A stretch of DNA of 41,701 bases from the IMG/VR virus record IMGVR_UViG_3300046522_000243, positions 1-41,701 of that record, one strand, 5' to 3'. Positions within the stretch are counted from its first letter, which is position 1. Every line of letters begins with the position of its first letter. The notes below the pieces were generated by a model. The model ran no database searches and was not told where the DNA came from. It worked only from the letters and a program-made list of their open reading frames with translations. The position numbers and the translations under genes are program-made. The stretch is from a virus. Positions 15,183 through 21,671 of this stretch are shown here, in pieces.

Positions 15183-15211
15183 ATAGTCGCATACGTCTAA
15201 GTGTTTGTCAA
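15183..15211 (-). promoter_or_regulatory. promoter C (TTGACAAACACTT family)
   Basis: TTGACA at 15206-15211, 17-nt spacer, GACTAT at 15183-15188, upstream of the DUF1257 gene. The 13-mer is identical to promoters A, B and D. It is bracketed by a 10-bp inverted repeat. Confidence 0.6.
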
Positions 15212-15233
15212 CGAAAAACTTTTTTAGACGTAT
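15191..15233. repeat. 10-bp inverted repeat bracketing promoter C -35
   Basis: ATACGTCTAA at 15191-15200 and TTAGACGTAT at 15224-15233, 23-bp gap. One arm lies in the promoter spacer, the other immediately after the stop of the upstream gene. No T-run follows, so an operator is likelier than a terminator. Confidence 0.55.
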
Positions 15234-15895
15234 CAGAGATCGAGGGCGCGGCGACGGTGCGTTGTCGCCACCTCCACAGTCTGACCTTCCGAGTTGCGTA
15301 CCCGCTGGCGCACGACGCGCGTAGGGGCGATCCTTTCCGGGGCCATCTCGATGACACGCAGATAGGGCATCTGCATCCACCGGGACTGCAGGTAAGTCGG
15401 CAGGTACATCTTGGGTGCTTCGTAGCCCATTTCGGCAGCCTGCTGCAGATCGAGAATATCGAACATGCCCTCGATCGTCAGACGGTCCATGGCCGACCTC
15501 GGATTGGGGATGGTGTTGATCTCGATGCGCCGTAGCGCTGCGCCGGTGCGGGTCCTAAGCAGGATGCTGGCAGCCTTCTGCCCTTGCGGGTTTACCGTCG
15601 TGCGGGTGAGGGATAGCTTCAGCAGGACATCGTCCGGCAGCTCGTAGACCGACGAGGTCCATTTGCCGTGAATTTCCTCTGCAAGGCCCCGGCCGGCCGC
15701 AATCTTGCGGGGCGCGCCGGTCTCCATGACGCGGGGGCGCGTGCTGTCCGGCGCGTATGTGGCGTTGCGCGCCACCTGCCAAAGCTGCTCTTCCTTGCCC
15801 CCGAGAGGGTACTGCCGCGTTGGGCAGACAAAGAGGTAGAGCTTGGTCTGGCCGCTGGGCCAGTTCTCATTCCCTATGACGGTCTGTAGAAGCAT
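15233..15895 (-). CDS. hypothetical protein inside the Ycf46/DUF1257 cassette
   Basis: Unrecognised 220-residue protein with basic C-terminus (RVVRQRV, TTHRRRALDL), several Arg/Pro-rich stretches and no membrane segment. ATG 15895 lacks a strong Shine-Dalgarno. It sits between the AAA+ ATPase and the DUF1257 gene and has its own upstream region with a palindrome and a candidate promoter, suggesting separate control. It may be a partner or substrate adaptor of the ATPase; only position supports that. Confidence 0.65.
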   Translation of the reverse strand: MLLQTVIGNENWPSGQTKLYLFVCPTRQYPLGGKEEQLWQVARNATYAPDSTRPRVMETGAPRKIAAGRGLAEEIHGKWTSSVYELPDDVLLKLSLTRTTVNPQGQKAASILLRTRTGAALRRIEINTIPNPRSAMDRLTIEGMFDILDLQQAAEMGYEAPKMYLPTYLQSRWMQMPYLRVIEMAPERIAPTRVVRQRVRNSEGQTVEVATTHRRRALDL

Positions 15896-15934
15896 GTCAG
15901 CACCAACTGTTTTTTACTTTTTTGGGTTTCATTA

Positions 15935-15963
15935 AACTTGCAGCGGGGCCAGCGAAAAGTCAA
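15935..15963 (-). promoter_or_regulatory. candidate promoter for the 15895 gene
   Basis: TTGACT at 15958-15963 with only a weak CAAGTT at the 17-nt position (15935-15940). A family palindrome is centred about 28 bp upstream of the -35 (near -63). Confidence 0.35.
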
Positions 15964-15984
15964 TACGGCTATTAACCTTTCTGC

Positions 15985-15998
15985 TGCAACCCGTTGCA
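15985..15998. promoter_or_regulatory. palindrome TGCAACCCGTTGCA upstream of 15895 gene
   Basis: Exact family member in the 118-nt gap after the AAA+ gene, about 21 bp upstream of TTGACT. Confidence 0.75.
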
Positions 15999-16013
15999 AA
16001 GTGTCTCCCTCGC

Positions 16014-17729
16014 TTAGCTGTCCAGCGAGTTCTTCGGTGCGTCGAGCGCCATTGCACGACCCCCAGTCGTCGTTGCCGGCACGGCTGTCGGGGCTTGCGT
16101 CCGACGGCGGACCTTCGGCTGAGAGGTTTCGCCCTCGACACGGGATGCCGGCCGGGCATTCTGCTCCGCCCATGTCGCCATTGCCTGGAACTGGGCGCTA
16201 AAGGCTTGCGACAGCGGGACCATGTACTGAAGCTGCTCCGCAATAAGCGCGCCGGTGATGGGCTGAGCGCCGGTAAAGGCCTCGATCAGGGCGTCCTTGA
16301 CTGCGGCTTCGAGTTCGGCCGAGACGTACCCTGCCGAGCTTGCCACCGCCTCTTCGAGACCGGTGATCGCCGCTGCGTCCTGCTTGCGCTTGCGCAAGTG
16401 GATTTTGATGACCTCCATCCGCTCCGTCTCGTTCGGCGTGGTGACAGAGAAGACTTCGTCGAGGCGACCGCGCCGCAGGAATTCAGACGGCAGGTTTTCG
16501 ACACGGTTGGCAGTGACGATGGTGAAGACAGGGGCTTTCGTCTCCTGCATCCACGTCAGGATGGCGCCGAGGACGCGCTGACCGACGCCGCTGTCACCGC
16601 CAGAGCCGACCTGAAAGGCCTTATCGGCTTCGTCGATCAGCAGCACGCACGGGGCCATGGTATCGACCATCTTGAGCGCTTCGCGGACACGGGCTTCCGA
16701 CTGGCCGACGAGGGACTGGAAGACGCGGCCGACGTCGAACTTCAGCATCGGCAGACTGAGAACGGAGGCGATCGCCTTTGCGGATGCCGACTTACCGGTG
16801 CCTGGAGGGCCGATCAGCGCGATACCCTTCGGGGGCTCGACACCGAAATCACGTGCAGCCTGGGAGAAGACACGGGCGCGCTTGCCAATCCATTCCTTGA
16901 GATTGTCGAGGCCGCCGATATTGGCGATCGGCTCCGGCTCCATCAGCTCAAGGACCTCGGAACGCTTGACGACTTCCGTCTTCACGTCGCCGACCATCTT
17001 GGTCATATCGTCGATCGGGATGGCGGGAAGCGACGCACGCTTGGAGACGAGGGCGCGAGAGACTGCGTTTTCGAATTCGAAGCGCGTCATGCCGGTACCG
17101 TTGGCGACGATCTTGTCGAGTTCGGGGTCGCTGTAGCGCGGGCGCTTCGGGTCGTGGATGTCGGCGAGAAGACGCTGCAGGCTTTCCTTCAGTTCGGCGA
17201 AGGAGGGCGGGTCGAAGTCGACGATGATGACGTCATCCTGAAGCTCTTCGGGGAGCTGGTAGGAGAAAGGCGTCAGCAGCACGAGGCGGCGGTAGTTGCT
17301 GGAGAACGTCTTGGCGTACTCCTTGATGATCTGGACCATGCCGATGTTCTGCGCCAGCGGCTTGTGTGGGTGCATCATCACGTAGATGCCCCGCTCGGGG
17401 AAGGCGTTATCGCTGCGCTGCTTGCCTGGCGGCAGGTCCATCGCCGTGATCTTCTTGAGCGCTGTCAGGGGCTCGACGACATTATCGACTGACGGCTCGT
17501 CGGTCGGCTTGGTCTTGTCGAAAGTCTGCCAGCCCTGGAGGATGGTCCACATACGGAAGTCGAGGTTGTCGGCGAAGGCGAAGTCACGCAGCGCCTCAAT
17601 GGCGCGGTAAGGCTCCTTCGTCCGCACCTGGATCACGCCGATCGCGGCCTGATGCAGCACCGTGACCTGTCTGCGGAATTCCTGCGCGTTTTTCTTCTGA
17701 GCCTGCGCATTGCTCATGTTGGAGGTCAT
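16014..17729 (-). CDS. Ycf46-like AAA+ ATPase
   Basis: A 571-residue AAA+ protein. Residues ~20-190 match the Ycf46 N-domain pattern: an IGVIQVRTKEPYRAIEALRD start, a W-x-ILQGW segment, a MMHPHKPL strand, LVLLTPFSYQLPEELQDDV and PPSFAELKESL. The AAA+ core has Walker A GPPGTGKS at 307-314, pore-loop FDVGRVFQSLVGQSE at 331-345, Walker B LLIDEAD at 363-369, sensor 1 TANR at 406-409 and arginine fingers LRRGR at 418-422. The C-terminus adds a Pro/Thr/Arg-rich tail. AAGGGA precedes ATG 17729. First gene after the lysis terminator, driven by promoter D. Probably a hexameric remodeller; substrate unknown. CbbX or FtsH-type ATPases are poorer matches. Confidence 0.85.
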   Translation of the reverse strand: MTSNMSNAQAQKKNAQEFRRQVTVLHQAAIGVIQVRTKEPYRAIEALRDFAFADNLDFRMWTILQGWQTFDKTKPTDEPSVDNVVEPLTALKKITAMDLPPGKQRSDNAFPERGIYVMMHPHKPLAQNIGMVQIIKEYAKTFSSNYRRLVLLTPFSYQLPEELQDDVIIVDFDPPSFAELKESLQRLLADIHDPKRPRYSDPELDKIVANGTGMTRFEFENAVSRALVSKRASLPAIPIDDMTKMVGDVKTEVVKRSEVLELMEPEPIANIGGLDNLKEWIGKRARVFSQAARDFGVEPPKGIALIGPPGTGKSASAKAIASVLSLPMLKFDVGRVFQSLVGQSEARVREALKMVDTMAPCVLLIDEADKAFQVGSGGDSGVGQRVLGAILTWMQETKAPVFTIVTANRVENLPSEFLRRGRLDEVFSVTTPNETERMEVIKIHLRKRKQDAAAITGLEEAVASSAGYVSAELEAAVKDALIEAFTGAQPITGALIAEQLQYMVPLSQAFSAQFQAMATWAEQNARPASRVEGETSQPKVRRRTQAPTAVPATTTGGRAMALDAPKNSLDS

Positions 17730-17805
17730 TGCATTCCCTTCTGCCTTCGTGGCTGCTGGAGTTGTAGGACACCGTTTAACATGCCCTTAAATCTCTTACA
17801 ATTTC

Positions 17806-17834
17806 AATCTCTCATATGTTCAAGTGTTTGTCAA
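17806..17834 (-). promoter_or_regulatory. promoter D (TTGACAAACACTT family), first early promoter
   Basis: TTGACA at 17829-17834, 17-nt spacer, GAGATT at 17806-17811, between the lysis terminator and the AAA+ gene. Perfect 13-mer. A one-mismatch palindrome is centred near -60. Confidence 0.6.
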
Positions 17835-17852
17835 ACTAAAAAACACAAAAAG

Positions 17853-17866
17853 TGAAACTGGTTGCA
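17853..17866. promoter_or_regulatory. one-mismatch palindrome TGAAACTGGTTGCA above promoter D
   Basis: Differs from TGCAACNNGTTGCA at one position. Lies between the terminator and promoter D, 18 bp above the -35. Confidence 0.5.
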
Positions 17867-17876
17867 AACACTCAAT

Positions 17877-17903
17877 AAAAAAGGCGGGTCACGAGGACCC
17901 GCC
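17877..17903 (-). terminator. intrinsic terminator of late/lysis operon
   Basis: 8-bp perfect stem GGCGGGTC/GACCCGCC with 5-nt loop followed on the minus strand by TTTTTTATT. It lies 46 nt past the last lysis gene and separates late from early transcription. Confidence 0.9.
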
Positions 17904-17948
17904 ATATGAGTTGTTGTTGGTGCTTAAACCGCAGTCTTTGTAGCAATA

Positions 17949-18305
17949 TCATTGTGATTTGGCAATACCGTCGCCTGATTTTGCAGCCGTCGCATCGAGC
18001 TTTTTCTGGAACTTATCGATGGCCGCGAGCGCTCCGCTGCAATCTGTCGCAACGTCGTAGAGCTCGACCAGCAGATCGGCAAGGGCAGGATCACGTGCGG
18101 TGGCTGGCATCGACCAGAAGTCAGGGATGGCCGGCAGGCTTTTGCACTTCAGGAGGCTGTCCGGGACTTTGACGGGCCTGTACTCGACCGTCGGCCGGTA
18201 GACCACGATCGGCGGCTCCCTGGGCGTTACGCAAGCCGCGCAGAGCAGCATCAACGGCAGGACTGTCAGTGCACGCAATGGCAGCGTTCGGGGGAGGCGG
18301 GGCAT
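17949..18305 (-). CDS. Rz1-like outer-membrane spanin lipoprotein
   Basis: A 118-residue o-spanin: basic start MPRLPRTLPLR, hydrophobic segment LTVLPLMLL and lipobox-like CAAC with lipidated Cys25, then a Pro-rich stretch (PREPPIVVYRP) typical of Rz1. ATG 18305 lies inside the Rz gene in another frame and the gene continues ~170 nt beyond it, an overlapped architecture with an unusually long periplasmic part and a helical C-terminus. It would pair with Rz to fuse inner and outer membranes in the last lysis step, implying a Gram-negative host. The -3 Cys of the lipobox is unusual. Confidence 0.75.
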   Translation of the reverse strand: MPRLPRTLPLRALTVLPLMLLCAACVTPREPPIVVYRPTVEYRPVKVPDSLLKCKSLPAIPDFWSMPATARDPALADLLVELYDVATDCSGALAAIDKFQKKLDATAAKSGDGIAKSQ

Positions 18306-18591
18306 GGGCGATATCCTGTTTGATGCTGGCGAACTTCCCGGCGCGCTCGATCTGGTCGTTGGCCCGGTCCTGGGCCGCGTCGATGGCGATATCTTTCTCG
18401 GCGAGCATCCGATCGGCATTCTGCTTCGAGATAGCGAGATCGCCCTTCGTCTCTTTTAGCTCGCGCGTCTTTGAGGCGAGATCGGCGGACAGCAACTTGT
18501 TGTCGTCGTAGAGGATTTTGACTGTGACCCCCAGGCCGGCGAGGAGGACCCCGCCGATGAGGAGGACGATGACGAGCAGTTTTGCGCTCAC
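18121..18591 (-). CDS. Rz-like inner-membrane spanin
   Basis: A 156-residue i-spanin: N-terminal transmembrane anchor (residues ~4-27, LLVIVLLIGGVLLAGLGVTV), then a long charged coiled coil (~30-95, KTRELKETKGDLAISKQNAD) as in lambda Rz. Residues after ~95 are Ala/Pro-rich where the Rz1 gene overlaps. Start is GTG 18591, overlapping the endolysin stop (GTGA). Immediately after the endolysin, as in lambdoid lysis cassettes. Confidence 0.8.
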   Translation of the reverse strand: MSAKLLVIVLLIGGVLLAGLGVTVKILYDDNKLLSADLASKTRELKETKGDLAISKQNADRMLAEKDIAIDAAQDRANDQIERAGKFASIKQDIAHAPPPPNAAIACTDSPAVDAALRGLRNAQGAADRGLPADGRVQARQSPGQPPEVQKPAGHP

Positions 18592-19256
18592 AGTGCCACC
18601 TCCGTCGACAGGCAGACCTCTGCCTCGCCGACGCGGGTCTTGTCGCCCATGCCACGGCGCGCTGTCAGTCCAGGCAGCTCGACGCGCCTACCCTTGATGG
18701 TTCCCTTATTGAAGAGTGTCAGGCCACGGCAGGCTTCGTCGTAATCGTGCCGCCTGATAGCGTTGCCTGCGGTGGACGTGTTGGATAGAAGAACGCCATT
18801 GCCGGAATTATAGGCCACTGACAAAGCAGCGGCCTGGACACTGTCGGGGGCGAGGACATAGTCCTTTAGGCCGTCGACCAGCTTTAGGTAATAGTCATGC
18901 GTGAGGCGTCTGGCGAACTGCGCCTCGCACTGCTTTTCCGTCATCTCCATGCCGAGACGCACGGGCTTGCCGTCGACCTCGGTTTCGCCCTTACAGATGG
19001 TCGGCACGCCGACGGCGTCTATGTAGGCCCTGGTGCGCATGCCCTCCCACGGGGAGATCAGGTCCATGGCAATTGCGACGGCTGGAGGGGTAATCCCCTT
19101 GTCTACCGCCTCGTGGACTATCTGCGGCGTGATCGGCGCACCGTCCGGTGCCTTTCCGGCGATGAATTGGTACCAGCCAGAGACGGCGGCGACGAGCAGG
19201 CCGGCCAGGACCATGCTCTTGCCTCGCTTGGTGGACATTGTCTTACCTACGGGCAT
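18588..19256 (-). CDS. SAR endolysin, T4-type lysozyme (GH24)
   Basis: A 222-residue muramidase that cuts the peptidoglycan glycan strand. Residues ~15-34 (MVLAGLLVAAVSGWYQFIAG) form a weakly hydrophobic, Gly/Ala-rich signal-arrest-release anchor, so export would be Sec-dependent and activation would follow membrane release. The catalytic triad is Glu71, Asp80, Thr86 (WEGM, YIDAVGVPT), with exactly the T4 lysozyme spacing E11/D20/T26. ATG 19256 has AGGAGA at good spacing; an in-frame ATG six codons later (19238) has its own AGGTAAG, so two N-termini are possible. It lies between holin-like and spanin genes. Confidence 0.88.
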   Translation of the reverse strand: MPVGKTMSTKRGKSMVLAGLLVAAVSGWYQFIAGKAPDGAPITPQIVHEAVDKGITPPAVAIAMDLISPWEGMRTRAYIDAVGVPTICKGETEVDGKPVRLGMEMTEKQCEAQFARRLTHDYYLKLVDGLKDYVLAPDSVQAAALSVAYNSGNGVLLSNTSTAGNAIRRHDYDEACRGLTLFNKGTIKGRRVELPGLTARRGMGDKTRVGEAEVCLSTEVAL

Positions 19257-19530
19257 CGTCGTCTCCTAGATCGAGGGTGCGCTTCGGCTCTTCAGCCTTC
19301 ATTTTTTCCTGCACGACAACGCGGGCGTAGGGGATAGCGGCGCCGAGAGCAGCCGAGATGAGGCCCATGACCCATTGCGGCACCGGAGCGTAGCCGATGA
19401 CGAAGTAGACACCTGCGTCGAGCGCGTTGATCAGGACGAGGAGGTAGGCGAGCCGGGCGGACCAGGCGTGCCAGAGGACATGCCGGGTATCTTCCCGGAA
19501 CGTCAGCAGCTTGCGGATAATCTCGTTCAT
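19243..19530 (-). CDS. holin-like membrane protein
   Basis: A 95-residue protein with amphipathic N-terminus, two predicted transmembrane segments (~26-46 and ~51-70) and a charged tail (MKAEEPKRTLDLGDDDARR), resembling small class II-like holins with an AWSARL motif (DUF7940-like). Start ATG 19530 overlaps the kinase stop (ATGA). Directly upstream of the endolysin, which supports a holin or pinholin role; a SAR endolysin usually works with a pinholin. Confidence 0.65.
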   Translation of the reverse strand: MNEIIRKLLTFREDTRHVLWHAWSARLAYLLVLINALDAGVYFVIGYAPVPQWVMGLISAALGAAIPYARVVVQEKMKAEEPKRTLDLGDDDARR

Positions 19531-20141
19531 GTCGGCCTCAGTTGTTTGTCGGGTACGTAGTCGAAGAGCCCTTCGCAATCTTCGTGAAGCTCCGCCAGCG
19601 TCCCCTCGTTCCAAATCTCGACGTCGACATTGAGCAGTCGGTATAGGACTTCCGACGAGTGCACGCCTGCCAGGCTGTACCAGCCTCGCCGTGCGCAGAA
19701 CGTCTTCCACCAATTCCACTCGGGCTCGACCTGCGGCCGGCGAACGGTGCAGAGCGTCGCTCCGTAGCGCAGCAGCATTCGGCATTCGTTCACGTAGCGG
19801 ACGTCGTCGACGATGATGCGGACGTCATCACGGCCGAGCATGTGCGCAAGCATCTTCTGCTCGCAGGCGCGGACCCAGAGGTCAGGGTCCATCATGTTGC
19901 GCCCCCAGCCGGTGCCAAGAGATGTAGCGGCGTCGCGATAGCGCTTTCCGCCAAGCAGCGGGATTGGCGTTTCCTTCTCGCTGCCGTCGACCTGCGCGTC
20001 TGTCAGGCCGAGCGTTTTGAGCATGCCCTTCACGCCGTCGGCAAAACGAAACCTCGTGAAGCCGTGATGCTTCACGAGGTATTCTGCGATCTCACTCTTG
20101 CCTGCATGCTTTGCGCCCAGAAGGCCGATGATCTTGCTCAT
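19527..20141 (-). CDS. deoxynucleoside monophosphate kinase-like protein
   Basis: A 204-residue P-loop kinase: GLLGAKHAGKSEIA at residues 6-19 is the Walker A loop, followed by a FRFADGVKGML segment and IIVDDVRYVNE near 109-119, the pattern of T4 gp1-type dNMP kinases. It would phosphorylate dNMPs for phage DNA synthesis. Odd placement: within the lysis cluster between membrane proteins and the holin-like gene. AAAGGGG precedes ATG 20141, with a palindrome 11 nt further out. Confidence 0.8.
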   Translation of the reverse strand: MSKIIGLLGAKHAGKSEIAEYLVKHHGFTRFRFADGVKGMLKTLGLTDAQVDGSEKETPIPLLGGKRYRDAATSLGTGWGRNMMDPDLWVRACEQKMLAHMLGRDDVRIIVDDVRYVNECRMLLRYGATLCTVRRPQVEPEWNWWKTFCARRGWYSLAGVHSSEVLYRLLNVDVEIWNEGTLAELHEDCEGLFDYVPDKQLRPT

Positions 20142-20152
20142 GACTACCCCTT

Positions 20153-20166
20153 TGCAACGGGTTGCA
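20153..20166. promoter_or_regulatory. palindrome TGCAACGGGTTGCA upstream of kinase gene
   Basis: Exact family member in the 74-nt gap before the kinase gene, 11 nt from its ATG and abutting the Shine-Dalgarno. No clear promoter in the rest of the gap. Confidence 0.7.
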
Positions 20167-20215
20167 ATTTGCTCGTTATTCGGTGGCGAACTATACCTAC
20201 ATTAGTTGGAAAGGT

Positions 20216-20524
20216 CTAGTTAGCAGACTGGGCGTCTTCCAGGGCGTTGAGGCGTTCGACCGCCTCGCGGTGACGACGGTCGCACTCTTCGCCCTGCTTG
20301 CGCAGGCGTTCGACTTCCTCTGTCAGGATTTTAACCTGCTGGAAGAGGCCTTCGACGAGCTGCTTGTGTCCGGCATTGATCGCGCCGAGCGCGGCGCTGT
20401 TCATGTCAATGGTGTTCTTGCGGCGGCCGATCACCCAATTGACGATCGCCGTGATAACGACACCGATGACGCCCCATATCGGCCCGCTGGAGGCGGACAG
20501 CATGGTGTCGACGATAGTGGACAT
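20216..20524 (-). CDS. single-TM coiled-coil protein of the lysis region
   Basis: A 102-residue protein: transmembrane segment ~15-34 (PIWGVIGVVITAIVNWVIG), basic flank RRK, then a coiled coil (~50-97, LFQQVKILTEEVERLRKQ). Architecture resembles antiholins, pinholin partners or i-spanins. ATG 20524 lies 3 nt after the upstream stop. Role in lysis timing is inferred from location. Confidence 0.65.
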   Translation of the reverse strand: MSTIVDTMLSASSGPIWGVIGVVITAIVNWVIGRRKNTIDMNSAALGAINAGHKQLVEGLFQQVKILTEEVERLRKQGEECDRRHREAVERLNALEDAQSAN

Positions 20525-20527
20525 GGT

Positions 20528-20902
20528 CTACCTCCTTCCGAATACATAGGCGAGAGCACACAGGTTAGAGAGCGTGATGTAGACCCAGCCGCCAGTCGCG
20601 CCGACGTTCGAGAATACGATGGTGACGCCTATTGTTCCCCAGAAGAACACGCCGCCGAGCAGGCCGAGCGAACGAGCCCAGGAGATGCGCCCGAGACCCC
20701 AGAGAGCGAACGCGGCGATGACGCCGGCAATCGTGGCCCATGTGTGTTCCGTGGCCCAGATCGCCATCAGAAGGTAGGAAGGTGAAGTGTCGAAGGTTGG
20801 CGGCGGCACGACCAGGACGACGACCCAGACGAGGAGCAAGGCCGCATTGACCAGCTCAAGCCAGAATGTATCGCGTGCGAGGAACTGCTTGATGGGGAGC
20901 AT
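20528..20902 (-). CDS. four-TM membrane protein, possible holin
   Basis: A 124-residue hydrophobic protein with likely membrane spans near 14-33, 50-70, 77-98 and 104-121 and a short RR tail. ATG 20902 has AAAGGA upstream; an ATG further up (20941) is less likely. First gene of the lysis region after the intergenic hairpin. A holin role is plausible but two other small membrane proteins follow, so which one forms the hole is open. Confidence 0.6.
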   Translation of the reverse strand: MLPIKQFLARDTFWLELVNAALLLVWVVVLVVPPPTFDTSPSYLLMAIWATEHTWATIAGVIAAFALWGLGRISWARSLGLLGGVFFWGTIGVTIVFSNVGATGGWVYITLSNLCALAYVFGRR

Positions 20903-20967
20903 GATTTGATCCTTTTCCCGAGATGGATCACTGCCGCCCATAGGCTGCTGCTTTGACGCGCAACCTA

Positions 20968-20991
20968 CATATAAAGGTATCGTTATGTCAA
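20968..20991 (-). promoter_or_regulatory. possible lysis-region promoter
   Basis: TTGACA at 20986-20991 followed by TATATG, but the spacing (12 nt) is wrong and no good -10 exists at 16-18 nt. Candidate only. A family palindrome is centred ~47 bp upstream of the -35. Confidence 0.25.
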
Positions 20992-21002
20992 TCTACAGGA
21001 GC

Positions 21003-21033
21003 GCACCTGGGGAAGAAATTCTGCCCCAGGTGC
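21003..21033. other. strong hairpin between tail and lysis genes
   Basis: Perfect 10-bp inverted repeat GCACCTGGGG/CCCCAGGTGC with 11-nt loop, just past the stop of the fibre-assembly gene. No T-run on either side, so not a canonical intrinsic terminator. Overlaps the edge of the palindrome at 21031. Confidence 0.65.
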
Positions 21034-21044
21034 AACCTGTTGCA
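21031..21044. promoter_or_regulatory. palindrome TGCAACCTGTTGCA in tail/lysis gap
   Basis: Exact family member with CT core, 4 nt beyond the stop of the DUF4376 gene. Confidence 0.7.
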
Positions 21045-21048
21045 CACA

Positions 21049-21660
21049 TCACACGACCGGCCAATAGGCAGCATTGGTCGCGTAGTCTTCAGGTATCGGT
21101 TCCATCTTCTTCAGGTCGTTGGCCGCGAAGATATGAGCCGACTTGTGCGCCAGGGCAGCAAGACCGAACGCATACATGGTCGGAGCGTCCATGGGGACGC
21201 GCGTGTTGTTCGTTGAAATCCACTCGAAGTCTTTGTTCGGATCGCTCCATCGATAGTCTCCTGCCTGCGCACCGTTCAGCATGATTGCCCCGAACGCTGC
21301 CTGCGAGGCACCGGCAATGTTTTCGCGGGCGTCTGGCTCGGTCTGATAGACGAAGCCCTGGAAGATGAGACCGTTGTTGATGCGGCGATCGCGCTCAGCG
21401 TCCACCTGTGCCGATGTCGGCGGCGCCGGCTCTTCTGAGGGTGGCGCATCTGGTGTGTCGACGTGCACATAGCCCCATGCGCCATTGACGAAGACACGCA
21501 TATTGTTCGGCTTATCTTCTGGTGGCTTGATGGTCGTCGCCCATGCTGGAATGAGGAACACACCTTCCTCGTCCCGGTCAGGGTTCTGAAGAGGGTCGTT
21601 GTCTGCTTCAGAATAGCCGAGATATTCCTTGGTGATCGGGTCGTAGTTGTAGACGCGCAT
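21049..21660 (-). CDS. DUF4376-type tail fibre assembly/fibre protein
   Basis: A 203-residue protein. The first ~60 residues (YNYDPITKEYLGYSEADNDP, VFLIPAWATT) match the N-terminal part of tail-fibre assembly proteins; the rest follows the DUF4376 pattern: QVDAERDRRINNGLIFQGF, a WSDPNKDFEWISTNN segment and a helical end (MYAFGLAALAHKSAHIF, AANDLKKM). Probably a chaperone or tip of the fibre encoded upstream. It is the last structural gene before the lysis region. Confidence 0.7.
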   Translation of the reverse strand: MRVYNYDPITKEYLGYSEADNDPLQNPDRDEEGVFLIPAWATTIKPPEDKPNNMRVFVNGAWGYVHVDTPDAPPSEEPAPPTSAQVDAERDRRINNGLIFQGFVYQTEPDARENIAGASQAAFGAIMLNGAQAGDYRWSDPNKDFEWISTNNTRVPMDAPTMYAFGLAALAHKSAHIFAANDLKKMEPIPEDYATNAAYWPVV

Positions 21661-21671
21661 AGTGGGTTTCC

